From Rehmannia glutinosa (Eukaryota; Streptophyta; Magnoliopsida; Lamiales; Orobanchaceae): a stretch of 64,000 bases of DNA. Shown piece by piece: positions 10,174-21,692 of the stretch. A program made the translations under genes and the position numbers. The notes beneath the pieces were generated by a model. It did no database searches, had not been told where the DNA came from, and was given only the letters and a program-made list of their open reading frames with translations. Each line of letters starts with the position of its first letter. The first letter of the stretch is position 1. Where the stretch lies: contig JABTTQ020001790.1 in assembly GCA_016081115.2 (NCBI GenBank), forward strand, positions 124,001 through 188,000, read 5' to 3'.

Positions 10174-11211
10174 TCATTCCTTTGGATACCATAAGCCAAC
10201 TCCCCGACATCCCTTCAAATATCTTAGGATTATCTTAGCTGCAGTCATGTGGCTCTCCTTTGGTGCAGATTGAAATCTTGAACATACACCTACTGCAAAG
10301 GTGATGTCTGGCCTGCTTGTTGTTAGATAGAGCAATGATCCAATGAGTGCTCTATATCTGGTTTGATCAACAGCTTTGCCATCTGCATCCATGTCCATCT
10401 TGACTGAAATATTCATTGGAATTTTCACAGAAGACTTCTCTTCTATACCAAATTTCTTCATCAGATCTCTGGTATATTTTGTTTGACTTATGAAGGTTCC
10501 ATCCTTCATTTGCTTGACTTGAAGTCCAAGGAAGAAAGTCAACTCTCCCATTAAACTCATCTCAAATTTAACTTGCATGAGGTTTGAGAACTTGTCACAC
10601 AACTCTTTATTTGTGGAACCAAAAATGATGTCATCCACATATATTTGAACAAGCAGTATACTCTCTCCATCTTGAATTCTGAAGAGTGTTCTATAAACTT
10701 TGCCTTTGGTGAATCCATTGTCAGTTAGAAATTGAGACAATGTATCATACCATGCTCTTGGTGCTTGTTTCAGTACATATAGTCCTTTCTTGAGCTTATA
10801 GACCTTATCTCCAATAGTTTTCTGCTCAAAACATGGAGGTTGTTCAACATAGACTTCTTCCTCTAATAGTCCATTCAGAAATGCACTCTTCACATCCATT
10901 TGATACACAGTGAAGTTCTTATGTGCAGCATAAGTAAGAAATATGCTTATTGCTTCTAATCTTGCAACAAGAGCAAAGGTTTCATCAAAATCTATATCCT
11001 CTTCTTGGCAATACCCTTTGGTTACCAATCTTGCTTTGTTTCTTACAACAGATCCTTCCTCATTCATCTTATTTCTGAAAACCCATTTTGTGCCAATAAC
11101 GGTTTTATGGGTTGGCCTATGCACTAATTCCCATACTCTGTTTCTTTCAAACTGATTCAGCTCTCCTTGCATGGCTTGAATCCAATGTGTGTCATTCAAT
11201 GCTTGAGACAC
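10174..11211 (-). CDS. Copia-A reverse transcriptase-RNase H (open, 345 codons)
   Basis: Ty1/copia RT, which copies element RNA into DNA inside the virus-like particle. The N-terminal block IGTKWVFRNKMNEEG is followed by ARLVTKGYCQEE, QMDVKSAFLNG (first catalytic Asp, residue 106), LKQAPRAWYD, YVDDIIFGST (catalytic Asp pair, residues 193-194), LGLQVKQ and SLLYLTTSRPDI at the start of the RNase H connection. This is the longest intact stretch of pol. The start at 11211 is just the first Met of the open stretch; the real polyprotein begins upstream in gag. The stop at 10174 precedes further RNase H motifs, so it is a lesion. Confidence 0.85.
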   Translation of the reverse strand: MSQALNDTHWIQAMQGELNQFERNRVWELVHRPTHKTVIGTKWVFRNKMNEEGSVVRNKARLVTKGYCQEEDIDFDETFALVARLEAISIFLTYAAHKNFTVYQMDVKSAFLNGLLEEEVYVEQPPCFEQKTIGDKVYKLKKGLYVLKQAPRAWYDTLSQFLTDNGFTKGKVYRTLFRIQDGESILLVQIYVDDIIFGSTNKELCDKFSNLMQVKFEMSLMGELTFFLGLQVKQMKDGTFISQTKYTRDLMKKFGIEEKSSVKIPMNISVKMDMDADGKAVDQTRYRALIGSLLYLTTSRPDITFAVGVCSRFQSAPKESHMTAAKIILRYLKGCRGVGLWYPKE

Positions 11212-11229
11212 ACCTTTAGGCTCTATCTA

Positions 11230-12780
11230 GGAAATAAAACAAGTGAACATAACTTCATGCTGTGATCTGGATCGGTTCTTATGCCATCTCTAACATCTCT
11301 AATAACTAACTCTGGTGGATGGTCTCTCAGCCATCTCACATCAGGTTGGAGTAAGTCTGCTGGATCCAGTCGTCTCGCAACTAAGTTATCTTGAACAGCT
11401 CTTTTATTTTCATTCAGTTGTAGACTTTCCAGCTGTCTTTGAGATTAAGCTATCTCATCTTCATCTAGGTTAAGTGCTCTTACTTCAGCTTCAACATAAG
11501 TACTCTTCTGCATAGTTGGCGGGTTCAGCTTATCAACTAACTCTTCAATGTCTTCTCCATTTACATTAGGTTCATCAAAGACCACATGGATAGACTCTTT
11601 TGCATCCATTGTCCTTTTGTTCAACACTCTATAGGCTTTACTCTCAGTTGAGTATTCCAAAAGATACCTTCATCGCTTTAGCATCAAAAGCCTTCAAATT
11701 ATTTTTGCTATTGTTATGGATGAAACATTTACATCCAAATATCCTGAAATATCCAACATTTGGCTTTCTCCCTGTCCAAATCTCATAGGGAGTCTTGGTC
11801 AATTGCCTGTTTATCATGCATCTATTTTGAGTATAACATGCTATGTTAATGGCTTCAGCCCAAAATCTCTTAGGCAATCCATCTTCAGCAACATTGTTCT
11901 TGCAGCTTCCTTGAGAGTTCTATTCCTTATTTCACCACTACATTCTCATTTGTGGAGTTATTGTAGTGATAACTCATGAGCAATTCCATTTTCAACACAA
12001 TCCGAGTTATTATCCCATTGACAAACTCGGTTCCTCTCACGATCTTATTTTTATAATGGTTTGGCTCTTTTCATTTTGAATTCTTTTCATCGCCTAAGGC
12101 AACACTCGCAAAGTTTCCTTCTTTTTACACATGAAGATTGTCCATGTATATCTTGAATAGTCATCCACCACCACTAAGGTATATTTCTTTCCGTCACTGT
12201 TTGGCCGGCTCAATCGACCAAATAAATCCATATGTACAGATGTAATATCCTTGTTGAGGAAGGACTTGACTTATCCTTGAATGAAGACTTTATTTGCTTT
12301 CCCATCCGGCATGCATCACATACACTTTCTTTCTTGTAATAATCGAGTCCGGCAATCCTTCTACAAGATGGCTCATTGAAAGCTTGTTGATTGTCTTGAA
12401 ATTTAGATTACTCGAACAACTCTGTGCCACTAAGCCCAACTTGATTATTTGTGCTCTTTTGCTAATAGACAAGTGCTTGGTGTAGCAGTAGACCAATCTA
12501 CCACATACATATTCCTCTGTCTTGAATCTTGCAGCACTATTTCATTTGATTCAACATCTTTGATCTCGCACACTCCTATGTTAAATCCAACATTGTAGCC
12601 TTTATTATCACGAGTTGGTCGATGCTTAAATGAGTTGAAGTTGAGGCCTTCAACATAAGCAACATCTCTGATTTCTAATCCATTTTTCTTGATAGATCAT
12701 GTGCCTTTGATTTCCCCTGGAGCTTCATTTCCTCCAAATATAACTTTTGCACCTCTAATCTCCTTGAATCTTGAGAGATT
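11230..12780 (-). pseudogene. Copia-A GAG-pre-integrase and integrase, broken
   Basis: Fragments of the DNA-joining enzyme in several frames. They include CDACRMGKQ (the Cys pair of the HHCC zinc motif, about 12300), IRNRTLKEAARTML (after 11900), the C-terminal NRCMINRQLTKTPYEIWTGRKP and FRIFGCKCF blocks at 11877-11700, and KAYRVLNKRTMDAKESIHVVFDE at 11640-11580. Stops and frameshifts are frequent between 12500 and 11900, so no active integrase can be made. Confidence 0.75.
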
Positions 12781-13560
12781 TTTTTTGTTTCATGTCATAT
12801 GTCCGGGAACAAACCACTATCCATGTACCAGGTTCCTTGGCACTCACATTCCTTGAACCTGCAATCAAGGAAATCAGTTTTTAGGTACCCATACTTGTCT
12901 GGGTCCTGAGGGGTTAGTGCTATAAGATGATCCAACCAACATATAGCCAAAAGACTTGACTCTAAGAGGTTGCCATCTATCAGTGTCATAATCATAGTGA
13001 ACATTAGCAAATTGTTTGCGGGTTTTAGGTTCATACAACCGTCTCTTTTGTCTGTATGCATGTGTTTGTGTTTTAGCAATTGCTTTCTTGGGGTAGTTGT
13101 GGTATTTCTGAGTGTAGTGCTTGGGTGCATATGTGTGCTGATAATAGCTCTTTTGCCTTTGGAATAACCTTTGCTGAGGTTTAGGTCTTTGCCATTTTGT
13201 CTTGTATTCCATAGGTCTTTGCTGATGTTTCATATTATTTCAATCAGCATAGTTTGGATTGTTTCTACCATTCCCGTCATGTGTGTTTCTCTGATGAAAT
13301 TTATGGGGTTTCCGGTAGCTCTGTTTGTTTTTCACAGAGTATTTTTGCATTTGGAGTTTCTTTGAGAACTCGGTTGGATTTCTTCTCACTGTCCTCTCAA
13401 AGATACTCAATTGGTTGTTTTCCTTTCCCTTTGTATCCAAGGCCAGTTTGTTTGTTATTGTCTTTGTGGAGTGAATGTGGGTGCAACATTTGGTGTTTTG
13501 GATTTTTGAGATGCTTCATTACTTGAAGATCCTTTTTCAAAATCACTCTTGGAGTTTATT
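12781..13560 (-). pseudogene. Copia-A gag end and protease, broken
   Basis: Basic, Gln/Tyr/Lys-rich frames (13440-12874) lead into GTWYMDSGLFP at about 12800. This carries the DSG active-site triplet of copia aspartic protease but goes out of frame directly after it. Upstream, the usual CCHC zinc knuckle is not recognisable. The protease would cut the polyprotein; this copy cannot be functional. Confidence 0.65.
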
Positions 13561-13784
13561 TGTGCACAAAGGAATTAAATCATATGTCTGTCTTATCTCC
13601 ACATTCTCTTTGACTCATAATAAGATCATTCAATGATTTGGATGCCTTTGTAAATGAGACAATCACATTTTTGAGATCTTTTTTCCTCTTTTCTATAGCA
13701 GCTAACTCTGCTGTGATCTTTCCATTTTCACCTTGACTTAGTGTTTTCATCAGCTATATGACTCGTGAGTACTCGGCTCTTTAG

Positions 13785-15206
13785 TCAATTTGAGTCTTCG
13801 CTTTTAAGTTGGTTGTTCTCCTCATTTAGAATAGTGTGTGAGGATTTTATGTGTTCGAAATCTTTCATCATTTTGCCTAATGAATCATAAAGATCAGTGG
13901 GTGATGAAGTGTGTGTATCACAATCATTGTCACTTGAATCTGAATGAGATGAGTTAGAGTGTACCTCATCTTCTTGATCCGGTTGATCTTGTTCTTTAGC
14001 CATAAGGCAAATCATAGCCTCCTCCTCGAGAATCACTTGAGTAGTCCGCTTCACTACTTTCTCGAGTCGTCGCGCTTTAGACTTGACTGTCTCAGTGAGT
14101 CTCAACAGCCTCAACATGGCTTTCTTTCTTTTTCGTCTTCTTTCTCTCAAGACTTTTCTATCTTCCTCATTCCTATATTTGTTGATTGGTGGATAGGAAA
14201 ATACCAATCGCGAAGTCCTCTGGTTGTCTGCAGATTCCATCACAGTTCTCGGCTCTTTGATCGCTCTTTCTGTTCTTGGATTATCAGCTCTCTGATATTC
14301 AACCCTTTGGTGCTCAGCTCTCTTGGGAGGCCTATCTTCCATTGATTTGGAAGGAGTTGAATGTCTCTTGGAGGTCTCACCCTTATTTCGTTTATAGTTC
14401 TTATTGAAGAACTTGTTTAATCTTTTGACCATCGGTGAAATTTCCTCCTCCTAGTCTATGGCTCCTTTGGTTCGACTCTCTTTCCATCACTAGCCATTAG
14501 TGTTGATGTCTTGGGTACATCCTGTCTCCTCTTGCTTTTTCTTCTCGGCTCAAATTCATAGTCTTTGAGGTCCGAGAATAGCTCGTGGTTGGATGTTCTT
14601 GAGAGGTCCATTGAATGTCTCGAGCCATAATCTTCATTTCCCATTCAATTGGGAGGCTTTTACGATCTTCATACACATTTCCTTTTTGTATATTCCTTCC
14701 CAAGAGTGGAAGCTCATTTGTGATCTCATGAACGGCATCCAATCGATCCAAGTTTTCACCAAGCATTTTGAAATTTTCAAATTTTTGAACAAAGAACAGA
14801 GCGATTTATTTTCTTTAATTTGTTTCGATCCTTCACAAATTAAAGTCAGTTTATTCCAGATTTCTTTTGCAGATTTGCAAGATTTGACTTTACTGAACAT
14901 TGCTTTGTCCAATGTCTTGTAGAGTATGTCCTTGGCCACATTGTCCAAGTTGTATCTTTTCCTGTTCTCATTAGTCCACTCAGTCTTTGGTTTTTCAACC
15001 ATGGCTGGTCTAGCCTTAGTAGTATCTTCTTCTCCTTCAGCTACTCTTCTTACAACCATGTTCACTTTGAGTGTTTGCAGTGGCCCATCCTCTATCACAA
15101 GCCACATTTCATCATGTAATGCAGATAGATGAGCCTGGATGGGAATTTTCCAATCATCAAATTCTTCAACTGTGAACATAGGAATGTGTGTCAGATTTGC
15201 TTCCAT
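13785..15206 (-). pseudogene. Copia-A gag, broken
   Basis: The nucleocapsid/capsid region starts at an ATG about 115 bp inside the primer site (MEANLTHIPMFTVEEFDDWK). It carries the plant copia gag pattern EEFDDWKIPIQAHLSALHDEMW, LDNVAKDILYKTLDKAMFSKVK and AKEIWNKLT (UBN2-type gag). The frame changes near 14760 and 14640 and again near 14440. The last part (14432-13785) is Arg-rich, then Ser/Asp-rich with coiled-coil character. Plus-strand open frames across it are shadows. Confidence 0.75.
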
Positions 15207-15320
15207 TATAATAACTTTTGCATAAAAATGAAAGACTTTGAAACACAAGTGTACAAATTCCTTTTTGAAAAGATAGAGATCTAGTTCAGTAACCAGTGCG
15301 GAAGGCTCAATTGACCAACC

Positions 15321-15332
15321 GCTCTGATACCA
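15321..15332 (-). promoter_or_regulatory. Primer binding site of Copia-A (initiator tRNA-Met)
   Basis: The element strand reads TGGTATCAGAGC, the classic plant copia primer site complementary to the 3' end of initiator tRNA-Met. It is separated from the LTR end by two bases. Confidence 0.9.
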
Positions 15333-15334
15333 CT

Positions 15335-16858
15335 TATAGGTCCCAAGGGGTATGAAGTAAGGTTTAGAAGGGGGGGGGTTGAATAAACCTTACCAAATTT
15401 TCGATTTAGTCTTTTTAAAATAATTCAACAGAGTTGACTCAAACAGCATTGTGTTCTTGATGATGACTAAGTTGGTTTTTATTAAATTACCCACTCAAGC
15501 AGACTCGATAGAGCTATTGATAGTATAATCCCTACCGCTCAAGCCAAATACTTAACTTGGTTGTTTGGTTTTTAACAATGGAAGACTTAACACCCTTAGA
15601 TTAGATTTTAGCTTATTTTAAACACTTGATTTTTAGCACTTAGTTATTTATCAGTTGGATTGCAAATATGATCGGCATATATAAAATGAATATGCTGGAA
15701 AGTAAATTTGCTGAAAGTAAATGACACAAATATTTTATAGAGGTTCGAAGATGGGGTAATTCTTCTAATCCTCTCTTCTCCAACTCCTGGAGGAATCCAC
15801 TATGTAACTGATCAGTTTACAAAGCGGTGAACAATCTGGAGACAACCTTGATCAAACAGCTGGCTTCTCTTGCGACTCAGCGTCTTCACAGGGCAGCTTC
15901 CTTGCTACTTCAATTCACTTCTCAAGTTCTTAGATTTGATCACGAAGCCCTCCAACAAACTTGATAATGGTTCGACCTGGAACCTTTCTACAATCCTAGC
16001 TTGGAAAGTAGACCCCTTTGATTTCTTCAAAAGTTTCCTCTTCAACAGATTTGAAGTTGTCTTTCCTTCACAACTTGTGTTGGATCATTTTCCTTCGAGT
16101 TTTAGGCTTGAGGAATTGCTTGAATGTTTATGAGAATATTGCAGGTTAAATGCTTGAATATTGCTTGCTTGTTTGTGGTTCAGGTCACCTCTTCTCAATA
16201 ACTTCCTCAGCCTTTTATAGTGAACATTTGAAATTTTGTCCGTTGAAGAGATAGGCTAATTTCAAATGCCACTTGTGTCGTTGGCTTGTCTTGGTGCGAT
16301 CCTTGATGTTGACCATTCCTCGTACTAAATGACTTCGCGCAAAGATTGCAGTGCCGACATAAGGTGCAGTGTTTCCCATTGGTTCATTCCTTTTCCATAA
16401 TTCTGGGACTAACACTTTAGACCTAACAGCTTTGACATATTACTATATTGAGTAATATTCTTGACTTTAATCAACGTATCTAAGTCGGCTTGTCTTGACT
16501 AGATGTTGTCTGCACCCGTAACTTAAGTCACTCGGTCGTTGGATAACTCAATTGTCACTTCAACTTGTGTCTTGGCTCATTGGGTTGACTTGACTGACAC
16601 ATCTTACAGTTGTTTCACAGCTGACTCTCCTTCAGTCGAGTCCTTGACTTCCTTCATGGCTTTACTCAGCTGACACACATCAGAGTCTTCACATTGTCCA
16701 TGAGCAGTTGACTTCTTGTAATCTTTGGCATAGCTAACTTGACTCAACTTTTCCAACCATATCTATTACAATACAAATTATAAGGAAAATGGGGTGCCAA
16801 TTTCTTAGTTTAAGTTTTACATGGTATCATCAATATATACTCAATAAATTTCCTAACA
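15335..16858 (-). repeat. 5' LTR of Copia-A
   Basis: About 1,524 bp; starts TGTTAGGAAATTTA at 16858 on the element strand and ends ...CCTATA at 15335. It aligns end to end with 2555-4063. A TATA box is at 16211-16220. A run of nine G at about 15371-15379 is a local expansion relative to the 3' LTR. The next sequence outwards is gypsy coding with CAGGG at the junction. Confidence 0.9.
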
Positions 16859-17620
16859 CAGGGCAGGCGAATGCCAATCATTTATGTAAGCAAGCTATTG
16901 CAAGGAAGCTTCGACCGTATTTTCTATCACATAAGGTAATAGGTCTTACTAATTTACAATTAGGGCGGATAATGGACAAGACTGAAACTTTAGGTAGAAT
17001 GATTAAGTAGGCCATCGAAATGGGGGACTTTTATATGGATTACCGCCCAAGGACAACAATTAAATCACAAGCTCTGTCAGACTTTTTGCAGGAAATGATC
17101 CATCCAGAAGAGGAATTGGAGGCATGGATCTTGCATGTAAAAGTTTTCGTCATCTAGATGCGGGGGCAGTGATAGTGTTGACCAACCCTAAGGGGGAAGA
17201 TTTGGAAGTCGCGGTAAGGTTTGGGTTCAGAGCTTCCAACAACAAAGTTGAATTTGAAGCATTAATGCGAGGAATTTGCATGGCCGTTAACTTGGGGGTA
17301 AAATCCTTGAGGGCTTACTCCGACTCAATGCTGGTTACGCACCAAGTCAACGGAGATTTTGAGATAAGGGAAGAAAGGATGAAAGAATATGTACAGATAG
17401 TGGGGGAGTTAGCGAAGCAGTCTACCTTGTTCAAGTTGGAGCAGATACCAAGGGATGAAAACATTAAGGCAGACCATCTATCCAAAATAACTAGCTATGC
17501 TGCTGTTTGCAAAACTAGGAAAATTACCATCTTGTCGGATAAAGTCTGCAGCTTGGGGAGAAGTTTTGGCATTGGATGGAGGGTCGGATTGGAGGAGAGA
17601 TATTCATAACTATTTGGCTA
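16859..17620 (+). pseudogene. Tat gypsy RNase H region (connection plus second RNase H)
   Basis: Continues the RT from 2554. ARKLRPYFLSHKVIGLTN and SQALSDFLQEM are typical of the Tat RT-RNase H connection. The open stretch 17124-17609 then carries RNase H residues: NNKVEFEALMRGI (catalytic Glu block), RAYSDSMLV (Asp) and KADHLSKI (Asp). A second RNase H after the first is a known trait of the Tat lineage. A stop at 17008 and a frameshift near 17120 disable it. Confidence 0.8.
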
Positions 17621-18702
17621 AATCAATCTCACCATAAGAAAGGAGGAAGGCCGCGAGGATTCAAACAAGGCACTGGGGTTTTGAGCAAGGAGGAAGAAGT
17701 TTATGTTATGTGAGAGCTGCATGAGGGAGCATGCAGATCACATGGAGGATGTAGGTTGCTGGCACAGAAGGTGAGAAGAGCGGGATATTTCTAGCTCGGC
17801 TTAAAGATGATGCACATAAGATAGTGCGAACTTGTGATAAGTGCTAGAAGCACAATCCCTTTATTCATCAGCCTGCTGAGCTGTTAGGAGTGTTGAGTTC
17901 TCCTTGTCACTTTTCCAAATGGGGCATAGACATTGTGGGACCTTTCCCAATGTTATCAAGGCGAAGAAATTTCTCGTAGTGGAAGTAGATTATTTCAGAA
18001 GTGTGTAGAGGCAGAGCCTTTGGCAAAGATCACTGAAGAAAATATCATGGAGTTCATTTGAAAAATATAGTTAGCAGATGGTCAAGGATTTGGTCCGTAT
18101 GACGGGACGCAATTTCAAGGAAGAAAGATCAAGTCGGGTGCAAGGAGATGAAGGTAAAGCAAAGATTTTACTTGTGAGCCCACCACCAAGCTAATGGGAA
18201 GGTAGAAGTCACTAACAAAACATCAAGTTAGAAGCCTGAAGGCAATCGGAGCGATTTGGTGGAGGTTGGGTAGACGAGTTGCGATCAATACTTTGGTCTT
18301 ATCGAACATTGCCCAAGGAAGCTATAGGAGCCACACCTTTCACGGTGTACGGAGTAGAAGTTGTAATTCCAATGGAGATAGGAATGGAGACTCATCGGAT
18401 CCATACATCGAGGAGGCTCGCAATAATGAGCTAATGAGGGACGCCTTGGATGATCCGGGAGGAAAAGAGAGAAAATGCTAATTTTAGGATGGAAATCAAC
18501 ACAACAATGATGAAATCAGCCTACGATAATTAGGTCAGAAAATTGAACTTTCAAGTGGGAGACTTGGTACAATGGAAATGACAGTGACGACCGATCAAGA
18601 AAAGGGATAAACTAGAGAGCATCTGGGAAAGGCCTTATAAGGTAGTGAGGGTGATAAGAGGCGAAGCTTGTGAGTTGGAAGATATGGAGGGTCGAAAGAT
18701 AC
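17621..18702 (+). pseudogene. Tat gypsy integrase, broken
   Basis: Frames with many stops still show CDKC, IHQPAELLGVLSSPCHFSKWGIDIVGPFP (the start of the catalytic core) and, near the end, KLESIWERPYKVVRVI (the C-terminal fold typical of gypsy integrases), interrupted after GRKI at 18700. It resumes at 30977. No chromodomain is seen, as expected for Tat. Confidence 0.8.
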
Positions 18703-18834
18703 TGATTGACTTGTGTTTTGCATGTATTTTGGGCTTAATATTGGCTATAATGTGTTGATATGCATGCATTATATGAGTAAATGGGGTTTTATTCTTGTTT
18801 TGTGGAAAAGGATTACGCTTTGCTCGTTTTGTAG

Positions 18835-18872
<38 letters not shown>

Positions 18873-20198
18873 AGCATTTTGGCAACAAATCGGGCATTGC
18901 AACCGCCAATACTTGAAATGTTAGATGAAGTTTGGGGTCGAATCAAGGAGAAGTCGGACGAACCGGGCAAGAAACGGAAGGAAATGGCCAAGTGTTTGAT
19001 GATACAGGTGAGCACGGGCAGGGCGTGCTTCCCTAGCATGCCCGTGCTCGACCTATACCTGAAGAAGAGAGTTTTCGGCCTATAGCACGGGCAGCCCGTG
19101 CCATATGGGCACGCTCGTGCTCCTCTCAGGAAATTGGACAATTGGTTCAAGACCAAAGACGGGTCAAGGCGTGCCAATGAGGCACGGCCGTGCTCCTCTG
19201 CGGGAAAAATAGAGTTTGACTCGTTTTGACTAGGTTTTCGACCCAAACGAAGTACAAATAGACACAGGGCGGCCACAAACAAGGACACGCTGATTTTTAC
19301 CCTAGAAACCAGAGAAAAGAGAGTTTTCCACCAGAAACTTAGAGAGATCGATCAAGACCGCAACCACACCTTCGAGGATTGAATATAGATCGAGAGATCA
19401 TCATTATCCGCAGTCACTCATTCCATCGTATCGTTATTTCAATTAGTTAGATTTTGATTATGAATAATTTGTCTATGAATTTTTTATTTTCAATGTCCAT
19501 TTGAACATCTTGTGATTCCGGGTTTGGGAGTAGGTTAATAAACACATTTATTTGATGATTAAGGATAATTGAAGTTAATGTTTTCTTTTTCTATTCAAGT
19601 ACTTCGCTTTAATTCTTGTTTTATCAAAAGGGCTTTGATCTAAACTTGTTTGATGTATTGATTCATAATTCTACTGATGAGTTTCAATACTAGATCTTGA
19701 GTACATGACACAAATAGATTGCATGATTGAGAAGTCTGCGAATATTTGTGAGATCTAATAATCTTTTGAACTTTTGGGAGTTGGATATCTCATGTTGAGT
19801 AGAGATGCTAACATAGATATTCCAATCAACGCTTTTACATACATCTCGAGAGAGGGGGTAAATTACTATGGTGATTGGTCTATAGAGAAGAATACGTTTA
19901 ACCTTGGTTTGATTAATCTGAGAATAAAAGTGGGATATTAATTGAAACCATAACCCAGGAATCCATCCATTCATACTTGATCTTTTAATCACTCTTTGAT
20001 TTGTTATTTTAGGATTAATTTCTGCTTTAGTAGTAATAAAACCAACCCTTCAAATTTCGATAGTTTAGATAAAAATAGGACTATTATAATCCAATACTTG
20101 GTACATTAATTTATTAATCCCTGTGGATTCGACCTTGCAAACCCTATTCTATAAACTGATCCGTACACTTGCGGTGAAGCTAAAAAAATAGGCGAACA
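18703..20198 (+). repeat. 5' LTR of the Athila element
   Basis: Starts TGATTGACTTGTGTTTTGC and ends AATAGGCGAACA; matches 29505-30975 closely. It contains an (AT)n run at about 18836-18868 that is only a few repeats long in the 3' LTR. It also has GC-rich palindromes at 19010-19200. The open frame on the minus strand here is a chance product. Confidence 0.92.
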
Positions 20199-20203
20199 AG
20201 TTT

Positions 20204-20220
20204 TGGCGCCGTTCGGGATT
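20204..20220 (+). promoter_or_regulatory. Primer binding site of the Athila element (tRNA-Asp type)
   Basis: TGGCGCCGTTCGGGATT follows the LTR end by five bases. The Athila lineage usually uses tRNA-Asp, whose site begins TGGCGCCGTTGCCGGGG; the first ten bases match and the rest is shifted by a small deletion. Confidence 0.75.
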
Positions 20221-20356
20221 AATCAAATTTTTAGTGCGATATTGCGATAAATAGAACTATTCTTAATCTAGACATTTTTTCTTTTCTTTTTAGTTTGTTG
20301 TTTAATTCTACTTTTACTGTGGTTGACTTGTTTTCATTAGTTGGTTCAGGTAGTGC

Positions 20357-21692
20357 ATGATCACCCGCTCGAAGCAAGGAGAATTAGCACCGTTCATACC
20401 GGAGGTTGAGGCTTTTTCTAGGCGGAATAGTGCGGCTACTAAACGGAAGAAGAAGAGGCGAGGACCGAACCATGGCAGGAGTTGAAGACGACAACAGGGT
20501 CAATAACGGAGGTAATAACCAGGCCATCAGGGTCAATGTCGAGTTACCGATCGAGGTTCCCGGGGCTCGGCGATCCAACAAAGAAAGCGATTCGCGATTT
20601 CTTTCGCCCAATCAATCGTAACTATGGTGGAATTGCCAATGTCCCAATTAATGCGAATAATTTTGAGTCAAGCGAAGATCGATATCGATGGTGCGTGAGA
20701 ATCGGTTGGGGGTTTCCGTATGAAGATCCCAACTCTCATCTTGCGAATTTCATACAGATTTGCAATACTATCAAGATGAATGGGTGACTGATGATGCTAT
20801 ACGTCTTTGCCTATTCCCTTTCTCCTTAAGGGATAAGGCTAGGAACTGGCTAGGCACCCTAACTCAAGGGAGTGTGAACAATTGGGATGAGCTGAGTCAG
20901 AGGTTCTTGTTCAAGTATTTCCCACCAAGTAAGACACTGCATCTTAAAAGTGAGATCACTCAGTTTAGGCAGTTTGACTCTGAGCCTTTGTACGAGGCCT
21001 GGGAGAGATTTCAGGATTTGTTGAGGAGGTTCCCGCAGCACGGATTTCCTGAGGATCAGCAGCTCTGTTTCTTTTACAATGGGTTGATGGGACAGACTAG
21101 ATCATTTGTGGATGCTGCAGCACGGGGCGCGCTTCTTGCGAGATTTCCGGAGGACGCGTTCAACTTGTTAGAGGAGATGGCCATGAATAACTATCAATGG
21201 CCCTCCGAGAGGACTAATGTGAAAAGGGTAGCCGAAGTGTCTGATTCGGACCCAATTAAAGAGTTGACAGCCCAGATGGCTGTACTGACAAACCAATTAA
21301 GTGATTTGACAAAGGCAAACGAGGGAAACGCGGGTGCAAGTAGTGGGGGAATTCCTCTAGATCTGATAGAGGAAGCAAATTATGTGAATAACCGGAATTT
21401 CAATAATTTCCGGAACAATCAAAATCCCACTCATTACCATCCGGGCTTGAGGAACCACGAGAATTTCTCCTACGCGAACACGAAGAACGTGATGCAACCA
21501 CCACCGGGATTTAATGTGACAAACGGTGTTATTACTGCAGATCCTAAGCCCACCATGGAAGATATGTTCACTTCGTTTATGAGTGAGACGAGGAACAGTT
21601 CAACAAGGATGAGGCAAAGATGGATAAAATCGAAAACCATGTCACCCAATTGGGGTCCCAGATTAAGAATCTTGAGACCCAAATTGGTCTAA
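20357..21692 (+). pseudogene. Athila gag, frameshifted
   Basis: Start chosen at the ATG 137 bp after the primer site (MITRSKQGELAPFIPEVEAF). The frame shifts near 20480, 20590 and 20780. The capsid core is the open stretch from 20760, with IRLCLFPFSLRDKARNWL, WDELSQRFLFKYFPPSK, YEAWERFQDLLRRFPQHG and FYNGLM, diagnostic of Athila gag (retrotransposon gag family). An Asn-rich tail follows, then PPPGFNVTNG. Confidence 0.85.

Larger units (their letters stand above)
2555..16858 (-). mobile_element. Copia-A: complete 14.3 kb Ty1/copia retrotransposon with extra 3' gene
   Basis: It has two LTRs of about 1.5 kb, an initiator-Met primer site, gag, protease, integrase, RT-RNase H, a very long third coding region (ORF3), a polypurine tract and a near-perfect 5 bp target duplication (CAGGA/CAGGG). 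Gene order (integrase before RT) and the YVDD motif make it copia. The large size and a coding region between pol and the 3' LTR recall the Sirevirus group, which is an inference. Only RT-RNase H and the N-terminal part of ORF3 remain open over long distances; the rest is frameshifted. It is inserted in the Tat gypsy RT/RNase H. Confidence 0.9.

Noticed and set aside
10943..11155. Plus-strand open frame over Copia-A RT
   Set aside because: Antisense shadow of a clear reverse transcriptase.
13959..14345. 128-codon plus-strand open frame, Ser/Leu/Phe-rich
   Set aside because: Antisense of the Arg/Ser-rich Copia-A gag end; composition reflects the opposite strand.
18635..19288. 217-codon minus-strand frame in the Athila 5' LTR
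   Set aside because: Falls across the LTR border and an AT microsatellite (a run of Tyr-Ile repeats); not conserved in the 3' LTR.
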